Notes under the pieces: generated by a model | What the model saw: the letters and a program-made list of their open reading frames with translations, nothing else | What the model was told of the DNA's origin: nothing | Database searches by the model: none | Origin: Ophiura sarsii | Lineage: Eukaryota > Echinodermata > Ophiuroidea > Amphilepidida > Ophiuridae | Assembly: GCA_035610835.1 (NCBI GenBank) | Contig: CM069455.1 | Location: 49,064,868-49,128,867, forward strand | Direction of reading: 5' to 3' | Length of the DNA: 64,000 nucleotides | Program-made: the position numbers and the translations under genes | Part shown: one piece after another, positions 23,633 through 36,187 of the stretch | Layout of the letters: each line of letters opens with the position of its first letter | Position numbering within the stretch: the first letter of the stretch is position 1

Positions 23633-25370
23633 ACTAGCGGGTACCCTCGCTACGCTCGGGTCCTCGCTAGCTGAGTATATCTAAATTAGATACCTTTATG
23701 ATTTATAGCAAAATGGGCATAGGTAATGAGTTCAAAATTGTAGATCCCTGAATATTTTTTTCATTTGAAATAGATTTTGTTCACAGAAATCTGAGTTTTG
23801 TGATATCTTTGAATCTCGGACCCAATTTCTATTCCCCATTTAGGAGGGAAACAATGTTATAGTTATACCCCAAGTGTATGGTATATAGAAGATAGTGTGC
23901 GATTAGTCGTCAACATGATCAAAGCGTATTAAGGCTATTGTGAAATAGCAAGAGGTCCTTGATACTCCAGGTGCCCTTAATCCTAATATCGGTGCCACGG
24001 TACCCTTAATAATCCAGGGATATTAAAAACGTCTACTCAGAAACGCTAAATATTATTATAGGTATCCCATAATAAGACATGAAATAACCACTCAGATAGG
24101 ACCTACCCATACATCCTTAAAATCCAGTTATCACAGGTGCCCTTAATATTCCATACCATACTCCCTGTACCCCGTGTTCCTGTATAAATAATCCAGACAG
24201 GATAGATTTCACAACCACTTCGCGGACGCCCCCCCCCCCCCCCCTAAAATTTGCCAAGTCTCTCATAGAACACGTACGTAATATAAACTGGTTTTATTTA
24301 GTGGTTTTATTAAGTTTTATAGTGGGTCTTTCATAGTTGGCGGGAGGCGGTGTCTCACCATCATACCATGATCACTTTGTACACACCCCCAGTTCAGTGT
24401 TAGCCATCCGTTTATTTTATTTTTCGGCCTATTGACCTTAAATTATTTCTCCAGTAGGCCTAAACGTAAGTGTATTTCTACATGCGTATTTTGCTCTAAC
24501 AGTTCCTTGTTTATTTATAGGCCTATCCCCCATGAATAATATGATATCACGGTTTTCTGGCCCATCTATGTTTTATATAGCGCGCCCTGCCCGTGGCCGG
24601 CGTTGTGGATGGGTCATCGATGGGATTGAGGCACTGTCGTATACACGCATTTTCCTTGTCAATCCCCCATGAATAATATGATATCACGGTTTTCTGGCCC
24701 ATCTATGTTTTATATAGCGCGCCCTGCCCGTGGCCGGCGTTGTGGATGGGTCATCGATGGGATTGAGGCACTGTCGTATACACGCATTTTCCCTGTCAAT
24801 ATTAACACATATTATCCTGGATGCAGGCCTACGGTTTGCGTCGACCTTGCTTCCAGTTCCTTCAAAGGGGTTCTGTATACATTGGCTATATGATTGTATT
24901 TTTGTCTCATCATGCCGATGTCTTGTACTATTATATAGGGTTTGCACTACGGAGCAACGGATGCTTGCCGCCTTTACTCTATCACATAACAAACTACGCT
25001 TATATTGCGCCACTCGCGTGTACACCTTACGGTGTGCGCCATTACGCGTGCGCCGATAGTCACCCGATTACGCCGCGTGCGCCGGCAATCGCCGGATTAT
25101 ACCCGCTGGCGATCGCCCGAGTACGCGTGCAGTGCGACGGCCATCGCCATGGCGTGCCCAGCGTATACGCGGCGCGTAGCAATAACATAGCAACGGGCTA
25201 CAAAACCTCGAATTTCACGGAATCTAACCCAAATTTTAAAAATCAAACATAAACTGGTTCGTCGTGGGACCCATACGCACTCTCACAGAAAGTTTGAAGT
25301 CAATCGAAAGTGCGGAAAGGGGAGAACATGTCAGGACAAAAATCGTCAACTCCGTATTATATATAAGATG
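23633..25370. repeat. Tandem large repeat, copy 2 (~1.7 kb)
   Basis: Parallel to 22203-23631. It includes an extra ~139 bp tandem duplication (units near 24528-24666 and 24667-24805, starting ccccatgaataatatg). The GC-rich block at 24930-25200 encodes long overlapping ORFs on several frames that match the same block at 23195-23465; I judge them non-coding. Confidence 0.75.
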
Positions 25371-25737
25371 TTGCATGAAAACAGCCATATTGTAAGTATT
25401 AATTTGTGTATTGTCGCAGCAAAATGGTGCAGTTATCAGTAATATGACTTTTGAGACATGGATAGAACTAGGCATGGAAAATCAAAGACAATAAAGTAAA
25501 TTTTACCTTCATTTTTCTTCATAAAAATGGAAAACAGTATTGAATCTCACCCACAAAGTTGTATTGAAGCATTTAAAAAGCTCCTTGGGTGGGTATTAAG
25601 ATCTCAACTTTGTCTTTGAGACACAACTGCACCATTTTCAAACATCGGTACACATTGAGGGTTATTCGATACAAACAGGGTAAAAGTTGACAATGTAGGT
25701 AAAAAAAGGTACCAATTTTAACAGATGTCTAAAGGTA

Positions 25738-26660
25738 TTGTTTTAAACGGTACCCACGTACGGTACCGGTGTTGTTTTGTGTGACATAAATGCATTCGGC
25801 AGTAGTATTTTTTGTGTAGTACAATGCAGCGGCGTTGTTCCAATTAAAATAATACTCAGTACTGCCCGCATTTATGTCAGACAATATAACACAGGTATGG
25901 TCTAAAAACAATGACTTTATTCTCTAAATATTAAATTTGTCTGACATAAATGCATTTGGTAGTAATAAAAACAACGCCTTTATTCTCTAAATATTAAATT
26001 GTATGATAGGCTGTGTTGTTTTGTCTGACATATATGCATTCGGCAGTAGTATTTTTTGTGTAGTACAATGCAGCGGCGTTGTTCCAATTAAAATAATACT
26101 CGGTACTGCCCGCATTTATGTCAGACAATATAACACAGGTATGGTCTAAATACAAGGCCTTTATTCTCTAAATATTAAGTTGTATTATAGGCTGTGTTGT
26201 TTTGTCTGACATAAATGCCAGACAATATAACACAGGTATGGTCTAAAAACAAAGCCTTTTTTCTCTAAATATCAAATTGTATGATAGGCTGTGTTTTTGT
26301 CTGACATAAAAGCATTCGGTAGTATAGTATTTCTTGTGTAGTACGATGCAGCGGCGTTGTTCCAATTAAAATAATGCTCAGTACTGCCCGCATTTATGTC
26401 AGACAATATAACACAGGTATGGTCTTAAAACCACGCCTTTATTCTCTAAATATTAAATTGTATGATAGGCTGTGTTGTTTTGTCTGACATCAATGCATTC
26501 GGTAGTACTATTTTTTGTGTAGTACAATGCAGCGCCAATGTTCCAATTAAAATAATACTCAGTACTGCCCGCATTTATGTCAGACAATATAACACATGTT
26601 AGGTATGGTCTAAAAACCACGCCTTTATTCTCTAAATACTAAATTGTATGATAGGCTGTG
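25738..26660. repeat. Array of palindromic units (~178-183 bp)
   Basis: Units contain gtctgacataaatgcattcgg, later complemented by ccgcatttatgtcagac, so each unit is itself an inverted repeat, separated by ctttattctctaaatatta. Full and partial units recur near 25738, 25990, 26167, 26268 and 26445. A solitary relative is at about 41692-41795. Confidence 0.8.
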
Positions 26661-28090
26661 TTGTTTTGTCGATCTGCATCTAACTCGCCCGGCGGTGATA
26701 GTGACTGGTTTTGTAGTATTACAGTGAGCTTGTGGTAGGCGGGGCCGCGTTTTCGTTGAGTGATTCCATACGGTCCCCCGCAAGCTTGACCGATACCGAT
26801 CCTGTTGAAACTATTTTTAAAATACGGTATCAAATATTTCTTTTTGGTTTTATTTTTCTTATGAACCTTCTTCAAACATGATGATACATGTGTTGCACAT
26901 CAAAATGAAATGTTATATGATCAAGCAAAATTGAGATTGATTTTGAGATACAACCAAATAAAGGGTAGAACTTCTTTTGTTTTCCATTGTTTTGAATAGC
27001 CTTCCATTGCTAATATCTTTGGAATTAAGCGTCACATTTAAAATGGTGTTTTCTGCAAAATGTAACATTGCAAAATACCCAATAAAATCATGTAAGAAAC
27101 TACTAAAGTTGTGATATTTTGACTCATTTTACTTGATCACATCTCAAATATCCTTGTTTTACATTTTTGTCCAATATTTACACTGTCCAAAACTTGCATG
27201 TTTAATGTTTATTCATCCAAACATATGTTGTCGATTTCCAATCAAGAATAATGTTTATATGATGCCAACAACTCGCTTAGTGCCTATCCACACTCTTATA
27301 ACAATGAGGTTAAATTATACACCTAACCTAAAAAACAGTGCCAAACTGGTCCAAATTTAACCCTGTTTTGGGGGTTGTAAGCATAATTGACGCTGTCCTT
27401 AGTCAAATTATTTTAAGAGTGCATGTATACTGTAAAAATTGGTTGTATATATTTTTTACACTTAAGATATTTTACGTTCAGCTCAATATTAAACATTGAA
27501 CTTGGTAATTTGGTTGCATGCATGTAAAACCATTAGACCTAGTGCAATAAACATAAACATAAATAGCATTTGCACATTTCCGTAGGGCTACTGTTATGTT
27601 GTGGTTTAGCTGGTTGCTATGGCCAGATTATTTAAATACCATAAGAATTTGTATTGAAGCATTATCTGCCTCTAAACGAAGCCATTTTTGAGGAAACCAG
27701 TGCAACTTACAAACTCGCAAGAGGGCGCTTGTAAGATTTTAGTGATGTGTTAAAATAAAAGTGCCTGATAAAACATAATTATAGTGGTTGCATCATGAAA
27801 GAATAATCGTGTTCAGACTGATGGACATCAATCATATATCACTATAGTCGGCGTCAGAGAAGTTTGGCACTTTTTTCTGTGACAACTGTGTACGGTGTAA
27901 ACACGGAAGTGCGTTGTAGCGTCAGAACAGCGTTATCTTTGAGCAGTTTGACGCGCCGCAGTATCTGTAATCCGATTGGCCGCGATCGTATCTATGGGTC
28001 ATGAATGTCCCCGCCCACACGCTCATTAACTAGATCGCATGCGGTGGCGGTTTTACAAATTATTATTCACATGCTTCAATAGCTCACTTG
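26661..28090. other. No gene recognised
   Basis: AT-rich sequence with short ORFs only. No splice-consistent coding blocks, RNA gene or long inverted repeat noticed. 25371-25737 is likewise empty. Confidence 0.5.
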
Positions 28091-28095
28091 GTTAA

Positions 28096-28342
28096 CACTT
28101 TCCACTCGGCTATTAGTTTTACCATAATTATACAAACAGGTTTTTTCAGAAACCTTTCTCAACTTTCAAGGTATATCTTAAGAACTACTGAACCAATACT
28201 AGGCATGTTTGTACTTATTTTAAAGCATCTATTATTGTGATTCTAAATATGGTAATAAAATTCAATAATCTTGCTTCCTATTTTTGAAATATTTTGTAAA
28301 ATCTTGGAATGTCATCTGCAGAGGCCTGCTGCGTGGAAAGTG
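28096..28342. mobile_element. TTAA MITE, CACTTTCC family (copy 2)
   Basis: TTAA flanks at 28092-28095 and 28343-28346; ends CACTTTCCACTCGGC and TGCTGCGTGGAAAGTG. Nearly the length of the copy at 9583-9830. The 550 bp to 28899 holds no gene. Confidence 0.8.
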
Positions 28343-28899
28343 TTAAGGGTAGGAATTTCATGCAGCTCTTACAATAGTTATAAGCAGATATGGTTTGATA
28401 CAAATTTGTATGGTATTAGTATACACACAGTTTGTCAGAATACTTAGCCTCGAATTTGCTAATGAACTTGCCATTAGGCTATTTCTGCAATTTAGACAAG
28501 CAACTTCACCACCCACAGGCTCATGTCTATCCTGCCTAAACTGCTGATTATGGTGTAAAAACGGTGCTACAACTGTTTAACCCCCTGGGCACTACCGGCC
28601 TATCTTACAGTGGTTGGGATTGGTTTATTGCCAGATATTCTCATTTGAATAGCCAATTAAAATACAGCTTGTAAAAGATTTCACTCCAATCTTTATCAGG
28701 AATACAATTAATCTAACACTGTCTCTGATTGGTGCAATAAATGAAGTATCCATCTTTCAGACCAATCGGCCGGTAGTTCTCAGGGGGTTAAGTTTGGCCA
28801 AATCTAAACAAATCCGTCTTGTTCATATAATGATGTATAGAAACAATTTTATTAGAATATCAAAGATGTCATTTCTTCCTGTATGAGGGATTATAGTTA

Positions 28900-29305
28900 G
28901 GCCTAAAAAAAAAGAAGTTTGATTGGCGTAACATGACCAAAACAAATAGGGTAGGTCGGTCGGGATTTATTTTTATTTTTATTTTTTATTTAAATTTTTA
29001 AATCACCTACTTTTGAACACATCGTTGAACACAACGATACATTTTTGCCAGGCAATTAAATACACTAGAGCTATGTGTTGACATTGCACAGTACGGTTGT
29101 GTTCAACAATATATCATTTCGATGGGGACTTAAAATAGACGAAAATGAAAGCAAACAGTCAAAAACTTTAATACTTTGTTCAATTTTTATAAATATATAT
29201 ATATATATTTTTCCCCGGCCCTCAAAATAATAAAAAATATTCAGGGTCGGCGATGTATTTAGGGTCGGTCGGGTTACGCCAATCAAACTTCTTCTTTTTT
29301 AGGCC
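28900..29305. mobile_element. GGCC-ended MITE with TTA duplication (406 bp)
   Basis: Ends GGCCTAAAAAAAAAGAAG and CTTCTTCTTTTTTAGGCC, arms continuing through tttgattggcgtaac; TTA on both sides (28897-28899, 29306-29308). Same target and GGCC ends as the element at 21794-22065, so PIF/Harbinger-like by inference. Confidence 0.75.
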
Positions 29306-29520
29306 TTATCGTGCCGTAAGGTTGCCGTTAATGTTGTTGCTTCAAATGTTCATGCATTGAGTTTAAAACCCGCATTCTATTGTGACGGTCCTGACACAAC
29401 CTGTGAAAAAAACTTGGCACACGTCCACATTTTGTCACCGACGTTTCATGGAGTTAAAAGTCGGCATAAAGTGGGACGTTCCATATAACCTGTGAAATAA
29501 CTTGGCCCAAGCCCATATGT

Positions 29521-29758
29521 GACCAGTCGCATCAAAAAGGACATGTTGTCGGCAAACGCAGTTGTGAGATAGAGGCCAATATATTTGGTGAAACATAAAG
29601 AAAATAATAGAAAAAAATATACTTCTTCAAATCATATCTTGTGATTTACAAAGGTGTCATTTTAAAGCCTAAAATTTGTTCTTTCAAGTCATACAATAAC
29701 TCGGAATTGACTCGGGCCTCCAACATGTCCATTTTGATGTGACGGGTCACATATTTGG
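29521..29758. repeat. Dispersed repeat, unoccupied copy of the 14629-15870 repeat
   Basis: Matches 14629-14690 plus 15458-15500 and about 15765-15875: the gcatcaaaaaggacatgttg and acgggtcaca blocks. It shows the site of the hAT-like insertion empty. 29759-30403 holds no gene. Confidence 0.75.
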
Positions 29759-30403
29759 TCGCCCACCTTTCATATTGTGACATATCTTACATAACCCGTA
29801 AAACAACTTGGCCCAAGCCCATATTCGTTCGCCCACCTTACATGGAGTTTAATAACCAGCATAATTTGTGACATTCCCTGCACAACCATACAGTTTCCTG
29901 GCGAGAAAACTTTGTAATGCAATAGCAATATATATTTTAATATGAAATTAGTATAGTTTATAAACTCTATTATGAACAGATTATTTTTTAAATGAAAAAT
30001 GTATTCAGCTCGACCAAGGGTTCGTAATCTGAGCAAACTTGTGTTATTGGGTTTTTTTAATTGGAAAATTATAGTATATAAATCTAGCTATTTATAAGCA
30101 GTTATTTTTTTAAGCCAAATGTATTTAAAATCGTAAAGGTAAACCAAAATGGTAATGCAAGTATGCTTTATTCATTGGAGTATATTTGACAGTGTTTCTT
30201 GTTTAGTGTGGGATGAATTGTATACGGATGACGCTTTACTACGCAATAGGTGTAACTCCCAACTCGGTATCGGTCCGGGTCTCGGTCGATAGGTCTGAAC
30301 AAACAAAAGTCATCAGTAGATGCTTATACCATTCAGGTTCTGTGTGCGAGTCTGGGTTACAACTGTGACATATTCAGGGTAGTAACCTGCCATCGTCACT
30401 ATA

Positions 30404-30801
30404 CAGGGTGAGTCCAAAAAAACCTGCAATAGTGGAAAGAAGCCATCTTGTTTTCAAATCCAAGCTGATGTTTGACATTTTTTAATCGTTATAAAAACAA
30501 CATAGTTGTTACAAATTTCATGTGAAAAAATGAAATCCATCGGGATATTCAAATGTGAAAATGAAATGTGTGCAATTTCAATTGAAAATCAGTATGCTCG
30601 TGGACAAACAAGTAAATTGGGTTGAGCAGAAAAAAGGTCCACCAAAGACAAACGAAAAATGCGATTGACTTCATTTTTTCACTTAAAGTTAAGAACAAAT
30701 ATATCATTCTTGCAAAGTTTAAAGAATTTCAAACTTCAACTTGGTTTTATAAACAAGATGGCTTTTCTCCCCTATTGCAGTTTTTTTTTTTACTTGCCCT
30801 G
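30404..30801. mobile_element. CAGGGTGAGTC MITE, shorter copy (398 bp)
   Basis: TA flanks; left end CAGGGTGAGTCCAAAAAAAC, right end diverged (ttacttgccctg). It appears to lack about 260 bp found in the full copies. 30802-31844 is AT-rich with no gene seen. Confidence 0.75.
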
Positions 30802-31844
30802 TATACGATAATTATACATGCTTAGAAACTCTATATTTGTTTCCTTGGCAATATTAAAGGGTAATTTTATTTTATATTTTGTCTTTCACAATATCCTCCA
30901 TCGAATAAAACATTCTTGAATCACCATTTTGGTTGACCTGGAACCAAATTGTATTCTTTTTCTACATCAAAAGCGGTTTACAAAATGTTTGTTAATATAT
31001 ATGCACAATAACAGTGTTTCAAAAACCAATATAAATTGCCCAAATTAGGGGATATGTCCATCCTCATATGATTGGTCCATGTTCAATTTTTAACCTTGTA
31101 ACCATCTAAGTTCGACTGCAACAGGCCATAAACACTCCGAAACGCATCTTTTCATATTTTAGGCCATCATTCAAATTTCAATGATCCCATCCAATCAACT
31201 TGGACTTTCACAGAAGTTAATCTTGTATAGCCTGCACCAGTTTGTGGTGTTTTTTGCATCTCATTTGCATACTGCATACTATTTTAAGTTTCATTTTGGC
31301 CCTATATATAATTTCAATTATTTTTAATATTTTTTCAATAATTTTCTCAGACATTGAGGCTGAACATGTTACCTAAAAGTTGTATAAGAGGATTTACCAA
31401 TTTCTTCTTTGTATGTTGATTTTGGGGCAAAACTGCAATTTGATGGCCGTTCTGATAGGTCTATGGATTCTTCAATTTTACAGTAAAAATTAATGTACTG
31501 CACACAAATGAAACAAGGCATTATGACAATAATTTTGTATGAAACAGAATGTTGATATTTGTGTTAGTTTTCTTGGAATACTGATTTTTTGTTGTTGCGA
31601 AAAGTGAAATACATGTACATGTATCCTAAGAATGCAATCTTAAACGTTTTCTTTCCTACTTGACTGAAAATATCTTTCAATGGAAAGCATCACATGCAAT
31701 ATTTCAAAGAAAAAATGAAAATAAACTAAAATTACAATTGATATTCAACTTTGAGCCAAAAATATATGTTTGATATTATTTTCAACTGGAAATCAATCCT
31801 CTGGCAACTAACTATTGACGGTCTTTTATATGTGACACTTTATA

Positions 31845-32509
31845 CAGGGTGAGTCAAAAAGACTGCAATAGTGGAAAGAAGCCATTTTGTTTTCAAAACC
31901 AAAATGAATTTTAAATTTCTTTAAACGTTGCAAGAATGATGTATTTAATCCTAACTTTGTGTGAAAAAATGAAGTCGATCGCATTTTTCGTTTGTCTTTG
32001 GTGACCCTCTTTACTGCACAACCAAATTTACCTGTTTGTCCACGAGCACAGGGATTTTCATTTGAAATGGCACACTGCATTTTTTATATTTGAATATCCC
32101 ACCAACAAAAAAATGGAAAATGTCAGTTTTTTATTAAAATGTAGAACATTATACGCTTTCATAGCATGGGTATGATTATAATTGATTATGCTAACTTACA
32201 TGTAAACAAGAAAGGATGCATCAAATTCCAATAACATCACAAATGAACTAAAGTTTCCAAATTTGAATGAGAAACACATTTTGCGATCTGATGCATATTT
32301 TGGGTATCTCGTGGACAAACGTGTGAAATGGGTGCACTGGTCAAAAGGTTCACCAAAGACAAACGGAAAATGCGATCGACTTCATTTTTTCACACAAAGT
32401 TAGGATTAAATACATAATTCTTGCAACGTTTAAAAAGTTTTAAAATTCATTTTGGTTTTGAAAACAAAATGGCTTCTTTCCACTATTGCAGTCTTTTTGA
32501 CTCACCCTG
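31845..32509. mobile_element. CAGGGTGAGTC MITE, full copy (665 bp)
   Basis: Near-perfect inverted ends (CAGGGTGAGTCAAAAAGACT...) and TA on both sides; the most intact copy in the window. Confidence 0.85.
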
Positions 32510-32690
32510 TATATGCCATGGAAGCTCCCATGTGCGCATTATGTTTGCATTTCCCACCAATTGCTGCATTTGGAACTTTGACAAATGTGGAGTGTTCATG
32601 ACCTGTTGCACTGTACCACTTCCAAAAATGCTACTTTTTATATCAGAAAATGTAGAACTACTACTACCAAATAAGAAATAGTAACAAATG

Positions 32691-32938
32691 TGACGCGATC
32701 AAGAGGAATGAGTCGGATGTCGGGGAATCCCAATTTGAGATATGGCCAATTCAAAATGGCGGCTTACATAAGTTTTGATGGAAATTCATGTATACAATTT
32801 GACATAACTTTGGAACAAAACGTCGTATCGACATGGGGTTTTCAGTTTCTGAAAGCTCTAGGTGTCTTCTTTAAAACTGTAATGAAAACTCATTTTCGAC
32901 CAGGGTCGACTTCCGACTCATTCCTCTTGATCGCGTCA
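32691..32938. mobile_element. MITE with TGACGCGATCAAGAGG ends (248 bp)
   Basis: Ends TGACGCGATCAAGAGGAATG and its complement; CAAATG flanks both sides (32685-32690 and 32939-32944), a possible 6-bp duplication. The ORF across it is not judged real. Confidence 0.75.
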
Positions 32939-33077
32939 CAAATGTGCAATTTGAAAATCATATCAACTCTTTAATAGATTAAAATTCTTATCTTGAAATC
33001 CATGCTTAAATTCGAAATAAGGTTGATATTTCTAAAAAGGCGACAACTGCATGCCATGTTTTACCTTGTTATTCCTA

Positions 33078-33547
33078 TAGGGAGCACAGCACCAAGACGC
33101 TCTCCATAGACTTTACTGTTAGGAAAGGCTTACTTAAATGGCTCTAGTTTCTAAATTAGCGCTAAAATTTCAATGAAATTTTGATATGTTTTACTCACAA
33201 GGGTATTCTACAACATATCTGAATATGAAGGCAACTTTCTCGTGCACTATTTTTTATATAAGCCGCCGCATAACAACGTAGTGATATGCCTACCTAAATT
33301 CGGTCTCCAGTCTGGATATCACCGCATGTGTAAATCGGTCCGTAAAATTAAAATTGACCTCAAATCACCTAGTTTAAATGTCAGAACATCAACTACACAT
33401 TTCAAACAACATATTAGTGAAAAATTATATCATAAACCGTCAAAAAATAACTATATTTCCCGCCAAATAGGAACTATTGTCGTACTCAACTTTGATTGAT
33501 CGCGTCGATAGCGTGTCGCGATACCTATTTGGGTATGTGCTCCCTAT
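33078..33547. mobile_element. Putative element bounded by tatagggagcac / gtgctccctata
   Basis: Short inverted ends tatagggagcacag and tgtgctccctata. An 85-codon ORF lies at 33242-33499, with no recognised domain. 32945-33077 and 33548-33724 show no gene. Confidence 0.4.
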
Positions 33548-33728
33548 ACCATATCTATGAACCACCATGGCTGTGTGAAAGACTAACTTCATAACTCTTA
33601 TGGTACATTTCAAATAAAATGACAGTTTTATTTCAAAATTATTGTTGAAGAATAATTTGAATATATATAATATCTCTATGACTTTAAATGAGAATTATTC
33701 AACCTTATTTCAAGAAATTAGATATTAA

Positions 33729-33958
33729 CACTTTCCACGCGGCTATTATTCTTACCATACACAAAACAGATTTTTCAGAAACATTTCATAATTTTCATAG
33801 TCTATCTCAAGGATTACTGACTCAATACTAGGCATGTTTGTACTTATGCAATGCATTTCTCTTTAAATATGGTTATGAAATTCAATAATTTTGACATTTT
33901 TAAAACATTTTGTGACATTTTGGAATGTCGTCTGCAGCCGCCTGCCGCGTGGAAAGTG
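33729..33958. mobile_element. TTAA MITE, CACTTTCC family (copy 3)
   Basis: TTAA at 33725-33728 and 33959-33962; ends CACTTTCCACGCGGC and GCCGCGTGGAAAGTG. The right TTAA is also the left TTAA of the next copy. Confidence 0.85.
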
Positions 33959-33962
33959 TTAA

Positions 33963-34146
33963 CACTTTCCACGCGGCTATTATGTTACTGTATTTACTGA
34001 ACCAATGCTAGGCATATTTGTACTTATTTCAATGCGTTTCACCTGGTGACTCCAAATATGATAATGAAATTCAACAATTTTGACTTTTTGAAACATTTTG
34101 TGAAATTTTGGAATGTCGTCTGCAGACGCCTGGCGCATAGAAAGTG
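33963..34146. mobile_element. TTAA MITE, CACTTTCC family (copy 4, deleted)
   Basis: Starts right after the shared TTAA (33959-33962) and ends at TTAA 34147-34150. About 50 bp shorter than copy 3 through a loss after the left end. Confidence 0.8.
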
Positions 34147-34150
34147 TTAA

Positions 34151-35135
34151 CGCCTATACATGTCTGTGATATAGAGAGAACAACATGTCAAGATAGCCTC
34201 TTTGGGCTTTTGAAACCCAAATTGACCATAGATTTAGACAACACAAACAACTAATTATAAGTTTAGGGTGGAATGACACATACATGAGTTCAAAATTGTA
34301 TTCTTCTTAAACATATTTTAAAACAAAAAGTAGTTCTACCCTATATATTAAAAAAAGTAGACCCAGGAAATTAAAAAAACAGAATCTTGGGTTCAGAGAA
34401 CAATAAAATTGTAAGCAAGTACTTTGGTATACCTGGGTCATTGACCAGTACAAATTGGAACAAAATGAACAGGTTTTAGTAGGGAAACCCAGGGTCAGCC
34501 CAGGTAACTTGGGATGCCCAAGAACACCCAGGAATCTGCAACTGTCAATCAAATTTAGCTTGGTACTAACTTCCTGGGTTTTCTTGGGTTTTCCAGGTAT
34601 AATTGAATTATATTTGAAGGAGCCTACTGGAATAACATAAGGCAGTACTTATCTTTATTGATGTGTGTTCCTCTAAGCAATCTCTTTAACTATTGTCAAC
34701 CCAATTAAATGCTTGACTTCATATTCCTGGGTTAAATAAATTGATTGTGTATCTATTCTCCGTTTCCAATAACAAATTGGTCATATGATTGTTGTCTTAA
34801 TGTTTTTTAAAACGATTAAATGACCAATTTAGTGGAATATGAACACCTTATTTTTAAAGTGAAGTTTGGTGATGAAGTGAGAAGTGAGTATGTATTAAAG
34901 GGATCGCACTTTGAGATATTATATCATTCACTAACTCGTCTGGAATGGTGCTGTGGGGCATTACAATATTTTTATAGTTTGATCAGTTCCAAATCGGTAA
35001 ACCGCTTTACAAAAGGACGCGGCCGTGCATGAAGGCAACGTAGCGCACTGTGCATCATATTCTTGACACATGCATGCGACCAATACCATGGGCGTGACCC
35101 CTAAAATTTGCCAAATCTCCCACAGAACAGGTGTA
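34151..35135. other. No gene recognised
   Basis: Contains recurring cctgggttt/acccaggaa-type motifs near 34320-34600 that look like degenerate inverted repeats. No coding blocks noticed. Confidence 0.4.
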
Positions 35136-35139
35136 TTAA

Positions 35140-35329
35140 GGGGCTGTCAACCCTAAAAACATGAAATTTATCAAGCGCTGTAACTTTTGAAATTTTATTT
35201 TTGTTTTGACATAAAAATGTTTAGTTTTTAAAATGCTGACCAAAAATTGCCTACAATTTGATTCTTTACCTCCAGAATCAAATGTTACAGCGCTTGATAC
35301 ATTTTATGTTTTTAGGATTGACAGCCCCC
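35140..35329. mobile_element. TTAA MITE with GGGGCTGTCAA ends (190 bp)
   Basis: GGGGCTGTCAACCCTAAAAAC and gtttttaggattgacagccc are inverted; TTAA on both sides (35136-35139, 35330-35333). Middle also pairs through tcaagcgctgtaac. Confidence 0.75.
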
Positions 35330-35691
35330 TTAAATATGTCCTGGACCCCTTTTAATTATACCCGACCCACGCCCCTAAATTCTTATGCATCTGCTGCCAC
35401 CATCCTCACGAGGTGCAAACACCTTTATATTGGGCTATTCCACAAGACATTCCAAATTCCAAACTTTTGTTCAATAGTCAAGGCCTGAATTCCAGACTTT
35501 TTTCCGGAATTTAGTCTCGGATTTAGTCAACCACCCCATAGAGGAACTCGGAATTCCAGATTTTTTTTCAAAGCAATGTCTGGCATTCATTAACTTTCCC
35601 GGATTTCCCGAAACAAATTTTCACTAACTTTCCTGGAATTCCAAACATATTTTCATGACCACTTTATTCCTGTATATTCCCACACCCTTAA

Positions 35692-36095
35692 AGGAGGTGT
35701 CCCGCAAGCATAAAAGTGTGCATTATATGTTAGAAAAATAACTATCGAGCCCAACTTTTGTAATTATATAGAACAAAACACCAAATTTATGACAAAAACA
35801 AATAAAATCCGCAATCTCTCAACACGCACTTTTTAAAATTCGCGGCGATCGAAAGTCCCAGTGTTGATGATATCATAGTTATACAATACACATTTGCAAG
35901 TTTAAGCACCGATACCCTTGACGTCATTGACACCGGGACTTTCGATCACCGCGAATTTTAAAAATTGCATGTTGAGTGATGGCAGTTTTTATTCATTTTT
36001 GTGACTAGTATGGTGTTTTGTTCTATATAATTACGTAATTTCGGCTCAATAATTATTTTTCTAACAAATAATGTCGTGCTTGCGGGACACTTCCT
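35692..36095. mobile_element. TTAA MITE with AGGAGGTGTCCCGCAAGCA ends (404 bp)
   Basis: Inverted ends AGGAGGTGTCCCGCAAGCA and TGCTTGCGGGACACTTCCT with TTAA at 35688-35691 and 36096-36099; inner arms include gcgatcgaaagtccc and gggactttcgatcacc. Confidence 0.8.
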
Positions 36096-36187
36096 TTAAC
36101 ATTTACCTTTCCAGATACACTTTGAAATAATATTTTGTCCCTCTATAGGGGTGGGGTGTGCAGAGTTTTTCTGGAATAGCCCTTTAA

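Noticed and set aside
23194..25252. Several long overlapping ORFs in the GC-rich blocks at 23194-23466 and 24669-25252
   Set aside because: Open in several frames on both strands, composed of duplicated repeat sequence, no domain and no splice support.
25738..26660. Possible CRISPR-like spacing of repeats
   Set aside because: The genome is eukaryotic, the units are long palindromes and the spacers are also repeated.
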